This document shows, piece by piece, positions 34,408 through 42,985 of a stretch of DNA of 64,000 nt (positions within the stretch are counted from its first letter, which is position 1; the number at the start of each line of letters is the position of its first letter). Source of the stretch: Arthrobacter sunyaminii. GTDB lineage: Bacteria > Actinomycetota > Actinomycetes > Actinomycetales > Micrococcaceae. Made by a program: the position numbers and the translations under genes. Under the pieces are notes generated by a model that saw nothing but the letters and a program-made list of their open reading frames with translations, did not search any database and was not told the DNA's origin. The stretch spans positions 2,542,001 through 2,606,000 of the forward strand of contig NZ_CP076456.1 of assembly GCF_018866305.1 (NCBI RefSeq), given 5' to 3'.

Positions 34408-35700
34408 TCAGGCTGATTTGTTCCGGCGTTTGGTGGCAACTGCCTGCGAAATCAGTGTGGGTTCGGCCTTTTGGGTCACCACTTCTTCGGTGATGACCAC
34501 TGTGGCGACGTCGTCGCGGCTGGGCAGGTCAAACATGACCGGCAACAGGACTTCTTCCAGGATGGCGCGCAGCCCGCGCGCACCGGTGCCGCGGGACAGC
34601 GCTGCGTCCGCAACGGCGTCCAGGGCGGCGGGTTCGAAGGTGAGCTCAACGCCGTCAAGCTGGAACATTTTCTGGAACTGCTTGATGAGCGCGTTCTTCG
34701 GCTCGGTGAGGATCCGGATCAGTGCTTCCCGGTCCAGGTTCGAGACCGTGGTGATCACCGGGAGCCGGCCGATGAACTCCGGGATCAGGCCAAACTTCAG
34801 CAAATCCTCGGGCATGACGTCGGCGTACGAGTCGGCTTCCTTGGCGTTCTCATTCAGCGGTGCACCAAAGCCGATTCCCTTGCGGCCGGACCGTGACCCG
34901 ATGATCTCCTCCAACCCGGCAAAGGCGCCGGCAACAATGAAGAGGACATTGGTGGTGTCGATCTGGATGAACTCCTGATGCGGATGCTTGCGTCCTCCCT
35001 GCGGGGGAACCGAGGCAACCGTGCCTTCCAGGATTTTCAGCAGGGCCTGCTGCACGCCCTCGCCGGATACATCGCGTGTAATCGACGGGTTCTCGCTTTT
35101 GCGCGAGATCTTGTCGATCTCGTCAATGTAGATGATGCCCTGCTCGGCCTTCTTGACGTCATAGTCTGCGGCCTGGATGAGCTTGAGCAGGATGTTCTCG
35201 ACGTCCTCCCCCACGTAGCCGGCTTCGGTCAGTGCGGTGGCGTCGGCGACGGCGAAGGGTACGTTCAGACGGCGCGCCAGGGTCTGTGCCAGATAGGTCT
35301 TGCCGCAGCCGGTGGGACCGATCAGCAGGATGTTGGACTTGCCGATTTCCACGTCATCGGAGACCACGGCGTCAGACAGATTGCCTGTGTTGCGCGGTGC
35401 GTGGCCGGACTGGATGCGCTTGTAATGGTTGTAAACGGCGACGGCGAGGGAACGCTTGGCCGGTTCCTGGCCAATCACATACTCCTGCAGTGAATCGAAG
35501 ATCTCCCGCGGCTTGGGCAGCTCGAAGGAGCCGAGGTCAGCTACCTCGGAGAGCTCTTCTTCGATGATCTCGTTGCAGAGATCAATGCACTCGTCGCAGA
35601 TGTAGACTCCGGGACCGGCAATAAGCTTGCGGACCTGTTTCTGGCTCTTTCCACAGAAAGAGCACTTGAGCAGATCCGTGCTCTCACCAATGCGAGCCAT
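34408..35700 (-). CDS. clpX: ATP-dependent Clp protease ATP-binding subunit ClpX
   Basis: A 430-residue AAA+ unfoldase that feeds substrates to ClpP. The N-terminal zinc domain has CSFC and CDEC (residues about 17-42). Walker A is GPTGCGKT and Walker B IIYIDEID; the pore loop is GYVG, and the IGF loop that docks onto ClpP is present in [11 protein letters not shown]. The C-terminal small domain ends normally. A terminator lies between clpP2 and clpX, so clpX probably has its own promoter in the roughly 120 bases upstream. Confidence 0.97.
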   Translation of the reverse strand: MARIGESTDLLKCSFCGKSQKQVRKLIAGPGVYICDECIDLCNEIIEEELSEVADLGSFELPKPREIFDSLQEYVIGQEPAKRSLAVAVYNHYKRIQSGHAPRNTGNLSDAVVSDDVEIGKSNILLIGPTGCGKTYLAQTLARRLNVPFAVADATALTEAGYVGEDVENILLKLIQAADYDVKKAEQGIIYIDEIDKISRKSENPSITRDVSGEGVQQALLKILEGTVASVPPQGGRKHPHQEFIQIDTTNVLFIVAGAFAGLEEIIGSRSGRKGIGFGAPLNENAKEADSYADVMPEDLLKFGLIPEFIGRLPVITTVSNLDREALIRILTEPKNALIKQFQKMFQLDGVELTFEPAALDAVADAALSRGTGARGLRAILEEVLLPVMFDLPSRDDVATVVITEEVVTQKAEPTLISQAVATKRRNKSA

Positions 35701-35820
35701 AGTTCAGTCCCCTTAGATGGTCCATCGTTAATTCAGTGCCGGCAGTCGTCCCGAGGGGGACAGCGAAGCCGGTCAGCATGTTCCACTCTAGGACACTTGG
35801 TTCAGTGATACAGCAACCGA

Positions 35821-35855
35821 AAGGCCCGCGGTGCGATATTTCGGCCGCGGGCCTT
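35821..35855 (-). terminator. Terminator after clpP2
   Basis: AAGGCCCGCGG at 35821-35831 pairs perfectly with CCGCGGGCCTT at 35845-35855 around a 13-base loop. On the minus strand a short TTTC follows. It lies just after the clpP2 stop at 35864. Confidence 0.75.
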
Positions 35856-35863
35856 CCTGAGGC

Positions 35864-36535
35864 TTACATCCGGTTGATGGCCGGAGTCTTGATCTTGCGG
35901 GAGTCAAGCACCTGGTCAATCAGTCCGTATTCGAGGGCGCCGGCGGCCGTGAGAATCTTGTCACGCTCGATGTCACGGTTGACTTCCTCCGACGTGTGGT
36001 TGGAGTGAAGCGCCAGGGTGTCTTCCAGCCAGGTCCGCATGCGCATGACTTCAGCTGCCTGGATTTCCAGGTCCGAAGCCTGTCCACGCTCGCCTCCGCC
36101 CAGTGCCGGCTGGTGGATGAGCACGCGGGCGTTGGGCAGCGCGAGGCGCTTGCCCGGCGTGCCGGCTGCCAGAAGGACAGCTGCGGCGCTGGCCGCCTGG
36201 CCCAGGCAAACCGTCTGGATTTCAGGGCGGATGTACTGCATGGTGTCGTAAATGGCCGTCATGGCCGTGAACGAACCGCCCGGAGAGTTGATGTACAGGG
36301 TGATGTCGCGGTCCGGGTCATTGGACTCAAGGACCAGCAGCTGGGCCATGACGTCGTCAGCAGATGCGTCGTCGACCTGGACGCCCAGGAAGATGATGCG
36401 GTCCTCGAACAGCTTGGTGTAGGGGTCCTGGCGCTTGAAGCCGTACGGCGTGCGCTCTTCGAACTGCGGCAGTACGTAGCGGCTGGACGGCATCTGCGGC
36501 GCCGATCCGCCTGCGGTTCCGAAATTCATGTTCAT
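35864..36535 (-). CDS. clpP2: ATP-dependent Clp protease proteolytic subunit, ClpP2 type
   Basis: A 223-residue serine peptidase subunit. The triad is S116 in GQAASAAA, H141 in LIHQPALGG and an aspartate near 192 in the RDIERDK stretch. The N-terminal 30 residues form a longer propeptide-like segment, as in the ClpP2 of M. tuberculosis, where ClpP1 and ClpP2 assemble into a mixed tetradecamer that works with ClpX and ClpC1. It is 48 bases downstream of clpP1 and ends in a terminator. Confidence 0.96.
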   Translation of the reverse strand: MNMNFGTAGGSAPQMPSSRYVLPQFEERTPYGFKRQDPYTKLFEDRIIFLGVQVDDASADDVMAQLLVLESNDPDRDITLYINSPGGSFTAMTAIYDTMQYIRPEIQTVCLGQAASAAAVLLAAGTPGKRLALPNARVLIHQPALGGGERGQASDLEIQAAEVMRMRTWLEDTLALHSNHTSEEVNRDIERDKILTAAGALEYGLIDQVLDSRKIKTPAINRM

Positions 36536-36583
36536 TGCTTTGCTCCTGAAGTCTAAGAAAAGTGCGCTGGAAGAGAGGAAGGG

Positions 36584-37231
36584 TTAGTCCTCGGCCGGAG
36601 CCGCGCCCTTGTCCTGATCCGTTCCGCCGCCGCCGGTGACGCCGCCCGCATGTGCGGAGATCTTGTCAAAGAACCCGTATTCCAGTGCTTCCTGGGCCGT
36701 GAACCACTTGTCACGGTCATTGTCCTTCAGGATGGTCTCCACGGTCTGGCCGGTCTGTTCGGCGGTCAGTTCCGCCATGACCTGCTTCATGTGGAGGATC
36801 AGTTCAGCCTGAATCCGGATGTCGGAAGCGGTGCCGCCGATGCCGCCGGAGGGCTGGTGCATGAGGATGCGGGCGTGGGGGGTGGCGTAGCGCTTGCCCT
36901 TGGTGCCGGAGGACAGCAGGAACTGTCCCATGGACGCTGCCAGGCCGGTTGCCACGGTGACTACGTCATTGGGGATGAACTGCATGGTGTCGTAGATGGC
37001 CATGCCGGCCGTCACTGACCCGCCGGGAGAGTTGATGTAGAGGAAGATGTCCTTTTCGGGATCCTCAGCGGAGAGAAGCAGAAGCTGGGAGCAGATGGCG
37101 TTGGCGTTGTCATCGCGGACTTCCGAGCCCAACCAGATGATCCGCTCACGCAGCAGACGATTGTAGATGTAGTCGTCCCGGCTGGCCGGGTCCACCGTTG
37201 CCATTGTGGGTGTGTTGGGTGCAATTGCCAT
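36584..37231 (-). CDS. clpP1: ATP-dependent Clp protease proteolytic subunit, ClpP1 type
   Basis: A 215-residue serine peptidase subunit with the triad S100 (GLAASMGQF), H125 (MHQPSGG) and an aspartate near 174 in DNDRDKWF. It is the first gene of the clpP1-clpP2 pair, as in other actinobacteria. The C-terminal tail is Gly/Ala-rich. A candidate ClgR operator lies 36-46 bases upstream of the ATG. Trigger factor, encoded upstream on the same strand, ends in its own terminator, so the clpP pair should be transcribed separately. Confidence 0.96.
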   Translation of the reverse strand: MAIAPNTPTMATVDPASRDDYIYNRLLRERIIWLGSEVRDDNANAICSQLLLLSAEDPEKDIFLYINSPGGSVTAGMAIYDTMQFIPNDVVTVATGLAASMGQFLLSSGTKGKRYATPHARILMHQPSGGIGGTASDIRIQAELILHMKQVMAELTAEQTGQTVETILKDNDRDKWFTAQEALEYGFFDKISAHAGGVTGGGGTDQDKGAAPAED

Positions 37232-37266
37232 ACTGAGTGACCTCTCGCTCTGGCGGGGTACAGAAC

Positions 37267-37277
37267 CGCTAACCGCG
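37267..37277 (-). promoter_or_regulatory. Candidate ClgR operator upstream of clpP1P2
   Basis: CGCTAACCGCG matches the actinobacterial ClgR consensus CGC-Y-N-A-N-R-GCG at every fixed position except the R (here C). ClgR activates clpP1P2 and clpC genes in Corynebacterium and Mycobacterium. The location, 36-46 bases before the clpP1 ATG, fits an activator site, although the presence of clgR itself lies outside this window. Confidence 0.45.
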
Positions 37278-37436
37278 TCAGCTGGTCCCGCCGTTTATCT
37301 CTCCTAGGACCCTAACCTGTTGCGCGTGTGATCTGCTTGCGTTTCGCGGGCTGTTCGCTGACGGCGCACGATGCCGGTCACAGCTCGGGGCGGGGCGGAT
37401 CACAGCACCGCGGGCGGCCGGGGGCACTTAAACGCA

Positions 37437-37472
37437 AATGCGCCGCCTGCCCTTCCGGGCGGACGGCGCATT
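37437..37472 (-). terminator. Terminator after tig
   Basis: AATGCGCCGCCTGCCC at 37437-37452 pairs with GGGCGGACGGCGCATT at 37457-37472, with two mismatches, around TTCC. On the minus strand it ends in TGCGTTTAAGT. It closes the trigger factor transcript. Confidence 0.65.
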
Positions 37473-37508
37473 GCTATGACCGGAGGTCATGCGCTGCTGT
37501 TGGGCAGG

Positions 37509-38888
37509 CTATGCCTTGTCGTCGCTCTTGGACTCTTCGGCAACCTCGGCCTCGGGAGCTTCGGTTTCGGCTTCTGCAACCGGTGCTTCTTCGCCTGCGG
37601 GGCGAACGAACTCGGTCAGGTCGATCTCATTGCCGGCGGTGTCGGTGACCTTGGCCAGCTCGAGAACCTTGGCCAGCGCCTTACGACGGCGGACTTCGCC
37701 AACCATCATGGGAACCTGGCCGCTCTGGTCGATCAGCTGTGCGAACTGGTTCGGATCCATGCCGTACTGGCCTGCTGCGGAAACGATGTAGTCAATCAGC
37801 TCGTTCTGGCTGACGCCCACCTCTTCCTTGTCGGCAACAGCGTCAAGGATGATCTCGTTCTTGAAGGCGGCGGCCGTGTTCTCGCGAACTTCTGCGCGGT
37901 GCTCTTCGGTGTCGTGATCCTCGCCCTGGGACTGGGCGCTCTCAGAGTTGAAGTGCTGTTCCAGCTGATCTTCGATGACGGATTCCGGAACCGGAACCTC
38001 GATCATTTCCAGCAGCTTCTCCAGAACCTTGTCGCGGGCTTCAACGCCCTGCTCCATGAGCTTGGACTCAGCGGCACGCTTGGTCAGGTCTTCGCGCAGC
38101 TCTTCGATGGTGTCGAATTCGCTGGCCAGCTGGGCAAAGTCGTCGTCGGCCTCGGGGAGCTCGCGCTCCTTGACTGCCTTGACCGTCACCGTGATGGTGG
38201 CGTCTTCGCCGGCGTGCTCGCCGCCGGCCAGCTTGGTTTCAAAGGTGGCGGACTCGTCAGCGGACAGACCGGCGACTGCTTCATCCATGCCCTCGAGCAT
38301 GGTGCCGGCGCCAACCTGGTAGGACAGGTCCGCAGCGGAGTCGACCTCTTCGCCGTCGACCTTGGCTACGAGATCCATGGTGAGGAAGTCGCCTTCGGCA
38401 GCGGGACGGTCCACGGACTTCAGCGTGCCGAAGCGGCCGCGCAGTTCATCCAGTGCCTTGGTGACGTCATCGTCGGAGGCTTCAGCAGGCTCAACCGTAA
38501 CCTCGAGGCCGGCGTAATCCGGGAGCTCGATTTCGGGGCGGATGTCCAGCTCAACGTTGAAGACCAGCTGGCCTTCGTTGGTGGCGGGATCCGGAACTTC
38601 GCTGATCTCAACCTCGGGGCGGCTCAGCGGACGGATGCCCGTTTCCTGCACGGCGCCCTGGTAGAAACCGTTCAGACCGTCATTGATGGCTGTTTCCAGG
38701 ACGTAGCCGCGGCCAACGCGCTGGTCGATGAGCCTGTTGGGGACCTTGCCCTTGCGGAAGCCAGGCACCTGCACCTGGGTGGCGATGGTCTTGTAGGCCT
38801 CGTCGATGCTCGGCTTCAGTTCCTCAAACGGAACTTCGACGACGAGCTTTACCCGCGTGGGTGTGAGGTTTTCTACAGCGCTCTTCAC
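37509..38888 (-). CDS. tig: Trigger factor
   Basis: A 459-residue ribosome-associated chaperone and peptidyl-prolyl isomerase. The ribosome-binding signature [17 protein letters not shown] lies at about 44-60. The FKBP-type isomerase domain spans about 150-240, and the helical C-terminal domain follows, ending in an acidic, Glu/Ala-rich tail. It lies just upstream of the clpP genes, the common tig-clpP-clpX order, here with a terminator between each unit. Confidence 0.97.
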   Translation of the reverse strand: MKSAVENLTPTRVKLVVEVPFEELKPSIDEAYKTIATQVQVPGFRKGKVPNRLIDQRVGRGYVLETAINDGLNGFYQGAVQETGIRPLSRPEVEISEVPDPATNEGQLVFNVELDIRPEIELPDYAGLEVTVEPAEASDDDVTKALDELRGRFGTLKSVDRPAAEGDFLTMDLVAKVDGEEVDSAADLSYQVGAGTMLEGMDEAVAGLSADESATFETKLAGGEHAGEDATITVTVKAVKERELPEADDDFAQLASEFDTIEELREDLTKRAAESKLMEQGVEARDKVLEKLLEMIEVPVPESVIEDQLEQHFNSESAQSQGEDHDTEEHRAEVRENTAAAFKNEIILDAVADKEEVGVSQNELIDYIVSAAGQYGMDPNQFAQLIDQSGQVPMMVGEVRRRKALAKVLELAKVTDTAGNEIDLTEFVRPAGEEAPVAEAETEAPEAEVAEESKSDDKA

Positions 38889-38944
38889 AGCGTAGTTCTC
38901 CTGAGGTTTCTGGGGATTGGGTCTGCACCATGTGTACTACAGAG

Positions 38945-39018
38945 TCGGGGTGACAGGATTTGAACCTGCGACTTCCTGCTCCCAAAGCAGGCGCTCTTCC
39001 AAGCTGAGCTACACCCCG
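38945..39018 (-). tRNA. tRNA-Pro (TGG)
   Basis: A 74-base cloverleaf with acceptor CGGGGTG/CACCCCG, anticodon loop TTTGGGA giving TGG, and T-loop TTCAAAT. CCA is not encoded. Confidence 0.96.
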
Positions 39019-39132
39019 TCAGTGCACCTGACAGCCTACCGGCAGAAACCGCCCTGTGCACAATTGGAGGGAGCCCGGCCTTGCAGCAGGCCTGTTCTTG
39101 GACGGGATTACCGAACAGCGGAATTCCCGTGC

Positions 39133-39151
39133 TAAGGTAAAACCTGCCTTA
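39133..39151 (+). promoter_or_regulatory. DtxR/IdeR-like 19-base dyad, or -10 element, before tRNA-Gly
   Basis: TAAGGTAAAACCTGCCTTA agrees with the iron-box consensus TWAGGTWAGSCTWACCTWA at 15 of 19 positions and lies seven bases before the tRNA-Gly gene. The first six bases, TAAGGT, are also an ordinary actinobacterial -10 element at the right distance for this tRNA, so the match may be incidental. Confidence 0.3.
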
Positions 39152-39158
39152 GGGCGCC

Positions 39159-39229
39159 GGGGATGTAGCTCAATGGTAGAGCCTCAGTCTTCCAAACTGA
39201 TTACGCGGGTTCGATTCCCGTCATCCCCT
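39159..39229 (+). tRNA. tRNA-Gly (TCC)
   Basis: A 71-base cloverleaf with acceptor GGGGATG/CATCCCC, anticodon loop CTTCCAA giving TCC, and T-loop TTCGATT. CCA is not encoded. A good terminator follows 34 bases later. Confidence 0.96.
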
Positions 39230-39262
39230 CAGTAATATAACCGGCTGCCGCCGGCTTCGAAA

Positions 39263-39294
39263 GGGTCCTGCACTATTGTGCGGGGCCCTTTTTT
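39263..39294 (+). terminator. Rho-independent terminator after tRNA-Gly
   Basis: GGGTCCTGCAC at 39263-39273 pairs with GTGCGGGGCCC at 39278-39288 (two G.T pairs) around TATT, followed directly by TTTTTT. Confidence 0.9.
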
Positions 39295-39426
39295 GTTTGC
39301 CTTCACGAACCACGGGCAGGCGGGCGTTCATGGACGGCTTGTCCGGAAACGGCCGATAAGGTCCCCGCAAGAGCAATTCGGAGCTTTCCCCGTTCCTTTT
39401 TCCCTGCGCGCAACTATCCTTCCGGC

Positions 39427-41205
39427 ATGGGGAAGAACCGCCTGACAGCCGCCATCCTTGTTTTCTCGTTCCTGGGCCTTCCGCTGGCCGGATGTTCCGA
39501 TGCAGAGCGCCCCGGACCGGAAGAAGCCGTCGCCTCGCTGGCGGACGGGATCTCCCGCGTGGACGTCACCGGAAACGAGTTCGCCGGTTCAACCGTCGAG
39601 GCCGTGAACGGCATGCTTGAGTACGTGGTCTCCGGCATGAAGATTAAACCTTCCGTCACAGTGTCAAAAATCGACGAAGTCTCAGCCAACGAGGCCGTTG
39701 CCACCTTGAACTACGTGTGGGACGTCAACGCGTCAACGGAGGACTACACCTACCAGACCACTGTGACGCTGGAGCGCGGAAGTGACACCGGCTGGCAGAC
39801 CCGTTTCCGTTCCACCACGGTGCATCCGGACCTTCTTCCGTGGCAAAGGCTGGTGCGCAAGGCATCCCCGCCCACGCGGGCGGACATTCTGGGCGCCGGC
39901 GGGTCCGTGCTGGTGCGCCACTGGCCGGTTTGGCGGGTGGTCCTGGACAAGTCAGTGCTGGGCGAAAATGAGTACGCCGCTTCGGTCTATTACCTATCTC
40001 TCTTCCTCGGTCTGGATGCGGACGCACTCACGGCAAAAGTCCAGGCCGCCGGGCCCGATGATTTCGTTGAAGTCACTACCGTGCGCCAGGACAAGGTGTC
40101 GCCGTCCTTCGATTCCGAGATCGCAACCATTCCCGGCGCCGATGCCCTTCCGGAAAGGCGGGTACTGGGTCCCAGCCCCGGCTTTGCGGCAGACCTGTTG
40201 GGGACGGTGGGGCCCGCAACAGATGAAATGGCCGCTGACGGCCTGCTGGCTCCGGGGGACCTCACCGGGCTCTCCGGGCTCCAGCGTGAATACGATTCCC
40301 AGCTCAGGGGCTCAGACGCGGTGACTGTTCGTGTCCTGAACGCGGACAACACTCTTTCCCCGCCTCTTTTTGAAGCACCGGCGGAACCCGGCGTGGCCCT
40401 GGAAACCACCCTTGACCTGGGGATCCAGTCCCAGGCAGATGCCCTCCTGGCCGACACACCCGGTGGCTCGCTGGTGGCAATCCAGCCCTCCACCGGCAAT
40501 GTCCTGGCCGTCGCCAATTCATCCGGAGGCAAGGGGACCCAGACTGCCTTGCTGGGCGAATACTCCCTGGGCCGTTCGTTCCTCCCGGTTACCGAGCTGG
40601 CCCGGCTCCGTGCCGGCGCACCGGGAGGAACCGAAGAACCTGACATTCCCGCTGACGCGGACCTGGCGGCAGCGTCTCAGAGCCTGGGGCTGGGCACAGC
40701 CGAGGGTCTGGGAACGCCGGCGTTCTACGGCGGAGTGCCGGGCGGCGGAGCCGAGCAGACAGTGGCCGGGGACGTTCCGGGAACGGTACTCGCTTCACCC
40801 TTCGCCGTGGCAGCCGTGGCGGCCTCTGTGGGCAGGGGCGAAAGGGTCTCTCCCGTGCTGGTCCTTAACCCCGGGGCCCGGCAGGACTCCGGGGACGGAG
40901 AGACTGAGCCCCCCTCATCCGCCGGCGCCCCGGCCCTGTTCGCCGACGAGGCGGAACAGCTGCAGTCGATTCTGCGTGCCAATGTGGCCGGCGTACGTGC
41001 CTCGGAGGAGTTGGAGGTCCTGGGATACGTCTCCGGCAAACCTGTCATGGCGGCGGCAGGCACCGCGGGGACCGGCGGTGAGAAGCCCGACCACGCCTGG
41101 GTGGCGGCCATCCAGGGCGATCTCGCCGTCGCCGTCTTCCTGCCCGGCAGCTCCGCCGACGCAGTGGCCGTGACAGCGGCGTTCCTTGAGGCCCTGGCGG
41201 GCTAG
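39427..41205 (+). CDS. Penicillin-binding-protein-like lipoprotein without transpeptidase motifs
   Basis: A 592-residue predicted lipoprotein: signal segment to about residue 20 and a lipobox LAGC with C23. An NTF2-like N-terminal domain of the MecA type spans about 28-145, then a PBP dimerisation-like region and a transpeptidase-like domain from about 320. The latter keeps landmarks such as LETTLDLGIQSQAD, GGSLVAIQPSTGNVLAVAN and HAWVAAIQGDLAVAVFL. The catalytic signatures are gone: where homologues have GSTFKV the protein reads GRSFLPV, the KTG site reads AAGTA, and the SxN segment appears deleted. It is therefore likely a non-enzymatic, perhaps beta-lactam- or peptidoglycan-binding protein. 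The codon usage is normal and the frame intact. Confidence 0.8.
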   Translation: MGKNRLTAAILVFSFLGLPLAGCSDAERPGPEEAVASLADGISRVDVTGNEFAGSTVEAVNGMLEYVVSGMKIKPSVTVSKIDEVSANEAVATLNYVWDVNASTEDYTYQTTVTLERGSDTGWQTRFRSTTVHPDLLPWQRLVRKASPPTRADILGAGGSVLVRHWPVWRVVLDKSVLGENEYAASVYYLSLFLGLDADALTAKVQAAGPDDFVEVTTVRQDKVSPSFDSEIATIPGADALPERRVLGPSPGFAADLLGTVGPATDEMAADGLLAPGDLTGLSGLQREYDSQLRGSDAVTVRVLNADNTLSPPLFEAPAEPGVALETTLDLGIQSQADALLADTPGGSLVAIQPSTGNVLAVANSSGGKGTQTALLGEYSLGRSFLPVTELARLRAGAPGGTEEPDIPADADLAAASQSLGLGTAEGLGTPAFYGGVPGGGAEQTVAGDVPGTVLASPFAVAAVAASVGRGERVSPVLVLNPGARQDSGDGETEPPSSAGAPALFADEAEQLQSILRANVAGVRASEELEVLGYVSGKPVMAAAGTAGTGGEKPDHAWVAAIQGDLAVAVFLPGSSADAVAVTAAFLEALAG

Positions 41206-41354
41206 CGGCAGGACGGGCCCGGGTAGCGGGCTGATGCCGTAGGGGTCCCACCAAAACTCCCACCGGGAACAACTACCGATCCAACCTCCCCTTCCGTGGG
41301 ATGAAAACGGTCTCTACGCACAGGATAAAAACGGAGAACGGGAGGAGTTTAGCT

Positions 41355-42242
41355 TCAGCGTTCCTGACAGCTCAGGCACCAATAGAGCTTTCGGGCACCC
41401 ATCTCGGTACCGGCAACAGGCGTCCCGCATCGGCGGCACGGCAATCCGGTCCGCTGATAAACGTAGTGGGCGTCAGCCCGGGGCACCGGCAGAGCGTCGC
41501 TGGCCCGATCCGCAGGCAGGGTGGTGATTATCCTGCCCTCGGCAACGCCATCGCGCATAACGGACACAATGTCGGCCCACAGGTCCGCTGCTTCGTCCGC
41601 TGCCACATCCCGGCCCAGCCGGAAGGGCGAGATCCGCTGCCGGAAGAGCACTTCAGCCCGGTAGACGTTGCCTACCCCGGCAAGGATTTCCTGGTTCATC
41701 AGCAGCAGACCCACAGGGGAACCCCTCCCCCGCAGCCGCGCGGCAAACTCCGCACCGTCAGCGTCGTCCTGGAGCGGGTCGGGTCCCAAGCGGGCGACGA
41801 CGGCCGCACGCTCGGCTTCGGTGATTACCTCACAGGCAGTGGGGCCGCGAAGATCGGCCCAGCCGTGCTCCGACACCAGCCGCACGCGAACAGCACCCTT
41901 GGGAGGGGGCGGACCCGCATAGCTGCCGCCGTCGTCGTCGGACGCGATCTCCCGCTCCCCCACTTTCCGCGGGGCCCCAAAACTGGAGGCGCCGAGGAAG
42001 CTGGAGTCGCCGCCAAAGTCGAACGCGCCGTACAGCCCAAGGTGGACGCGCAGGTACAGGTCATTGTCGAAGCCCAGGAACAACTGCTTGCCGTGCGCCG
42101 CAGCGCCCGCCAGAACATGTCCGTCCAGCCGTTGTGCACCAGCCGCGAATCGTCCCTGCGGGCTGGATACTTCCAGCCGGTGGCCGGCAAACACCGAAGT
42201 GAACTGCCGGGCCAGCCGGTGGATGGAATGCCCCTCAGGCAT
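41355..42242 (-). CDS. Fpg/Nei family DNA glycosylase (Nei2-like)
   Basis: A 295-residue base-excision repair glycosylase/AP lyase acting on oxidised pyrimidines or related lesions. The catalytic N-terminus is MPEGH, with P2 as nucleophile and E3; a lysine near 53 in AHGKQLFLGF matches the beta-strand lysine. The helix-two-turn-helix contains NQEILAGVGNVYRAEVLF, and the zinc finger is C-RRC...C-LSC at the C-terminus. M. tuberculosis has nei2 (Rv2464c) in the same place beside rpiB. It overlaps rpiB by one base, so the two are co-translated. Confidence 0.92.
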   Translation of the reverse strand: MPEGHSIHRLARQFTSVFAGHRLEVSSPQGRFAAGAQRLDGHVLAGAAAHGKQLFLGFDNDLYLRVHLGLYGAFDFGGDSSFLGASSFGAPRKVGEREIASDDDGGSYAGPPPPKGAVRVRLVSEHGWADLRGPTACEVITEAERAAVVARLGPDPLQDDADGAEFAARLRGRGSPVGLLLMNQEILAGVGNVYRAEVLFRQRISPFRLGRDVAADEAADLWADIVSVMRDGVAEGRIITTLPADRASDALPVPRADAHYVYQRTGLPCRRCGTPVAGTEMGARKLYWCLSCQER

Positions 42243-42718
42243 CAGGAATCCGCGATGGTACCGGTGGTCTCGTACTCGGCAATCTTCGCGATGCGGCGGT
42301 TGTGCCGCTCGGCGTTGCTGTAGGGCTCGGCGAGGAAGGCTTCAATGATTTCGGTGGCTTCCTCAACCGTGTGCTGGCGGCCGCCCACCGCGACCACGTT
42401 CGCGTCATTGTGTTCGCGGGCAAGCTTGGCCGTGGACAGGTTCCACGCGAGCGCGGCACGGACGCCGCGGACCTTGTTGGCTGCAATCTGCTCGCCGTTG
42501 CCGGAACCGCCCAGCACGATTCCCAGTGCATCAATACCGCTCTGCTGGTCAACCACCACGGCCTCGGCTGCGGCAATGCAGAACGCGGGGTAATCATCTT
42601 CGGCGTCGTATACCTGCGGGCCGTGGTCTACCATCTCGTAGCCCTTGCCGCGAAGGTGGGCCAGAAGGTGGGCACTGAGTTCCATGCCCGCGTGGTCGGT
42701 TGCAATATGGACGCGCAT
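42242..42718 (-). CDS. rpiB: Ribose-5-phosphate isomerase B
   Basis: A 158-residue RpiB that interconverts ribose-5-phosphate and ribulose-5-phosphate in the pentose phosphate pathway. The sugar-phosphate site has TDHAG at 7-11. The GGSGNGEQ loop carries glutamate where the E. coli enzyme has its catalytic cysteine, the same variant as in M. tuberculosis RpiB (Rv2465c). The NWSTAKLAREHNDANVV-like segment (NLSTAKLAREHNDAN) is conserved. Coupled to the downstream glycosylase gene. Confidence 0.93.
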   Translation of the reverse strand: MRVHIATDHAGMELSAHLLAHLRGKGYEMVDHGPQVYDAEDDYPAFCIAAAEAVVVDQQSGIDALGIVLGGSGNGEQIAANKVRGVRAALAWNLSTAKLAREHNDANVVAVGGRQHTVEEATEIIEAFLAEPYSNAERHNRRIAKIAEYETTGTIADS

Positions 42719-42909
42719 GTTCCATCCGTTTTCTGTGAGGGGAAATCCTGCCCTTCCAGCCTAGCCCGTGATCGCCGGGCACAAATAATGCTCGGCGGTC
42801 TGCGTCATGGTGTGCCCGCACCCGAAAAACTGCACTCTTTCGCCGGAAATCCGCGGTTCCTTTCCACCCCGGGCGTTAACCAGTGAGACAATGTTGCAAT
42901 TGTTATAAG

Positions 42910-42939
42910 CCGTCAGGCCGAGTTCCGTCAGGCTGAGTT
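42910..42939 (+). repeat. Tandem 15-base repeat in the pepN upstream region
   Basis: CCGTCAGGCCGAGTT at 42910-42924 is followed directly by CCGTCAGGCTGAGTT at 42925-42939, one mismatch. They sit 47 bases before the pepN start, right after TTGCAATTGTTATAAG, a possible promoter with TATAAG as -10. Confidence 0.6.
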
Positions 42940-42985
42940 GTGGCGACGGCGGACTCCACTTCGCACATATTGGAAAGGCAACACC

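Noticed and set aside
38945..39229. tRNA-associated integration site
   Set aside because: No integrase, direct repeat of the tRNA 3' end or atypical composition lies near any of the five tRNA genes.
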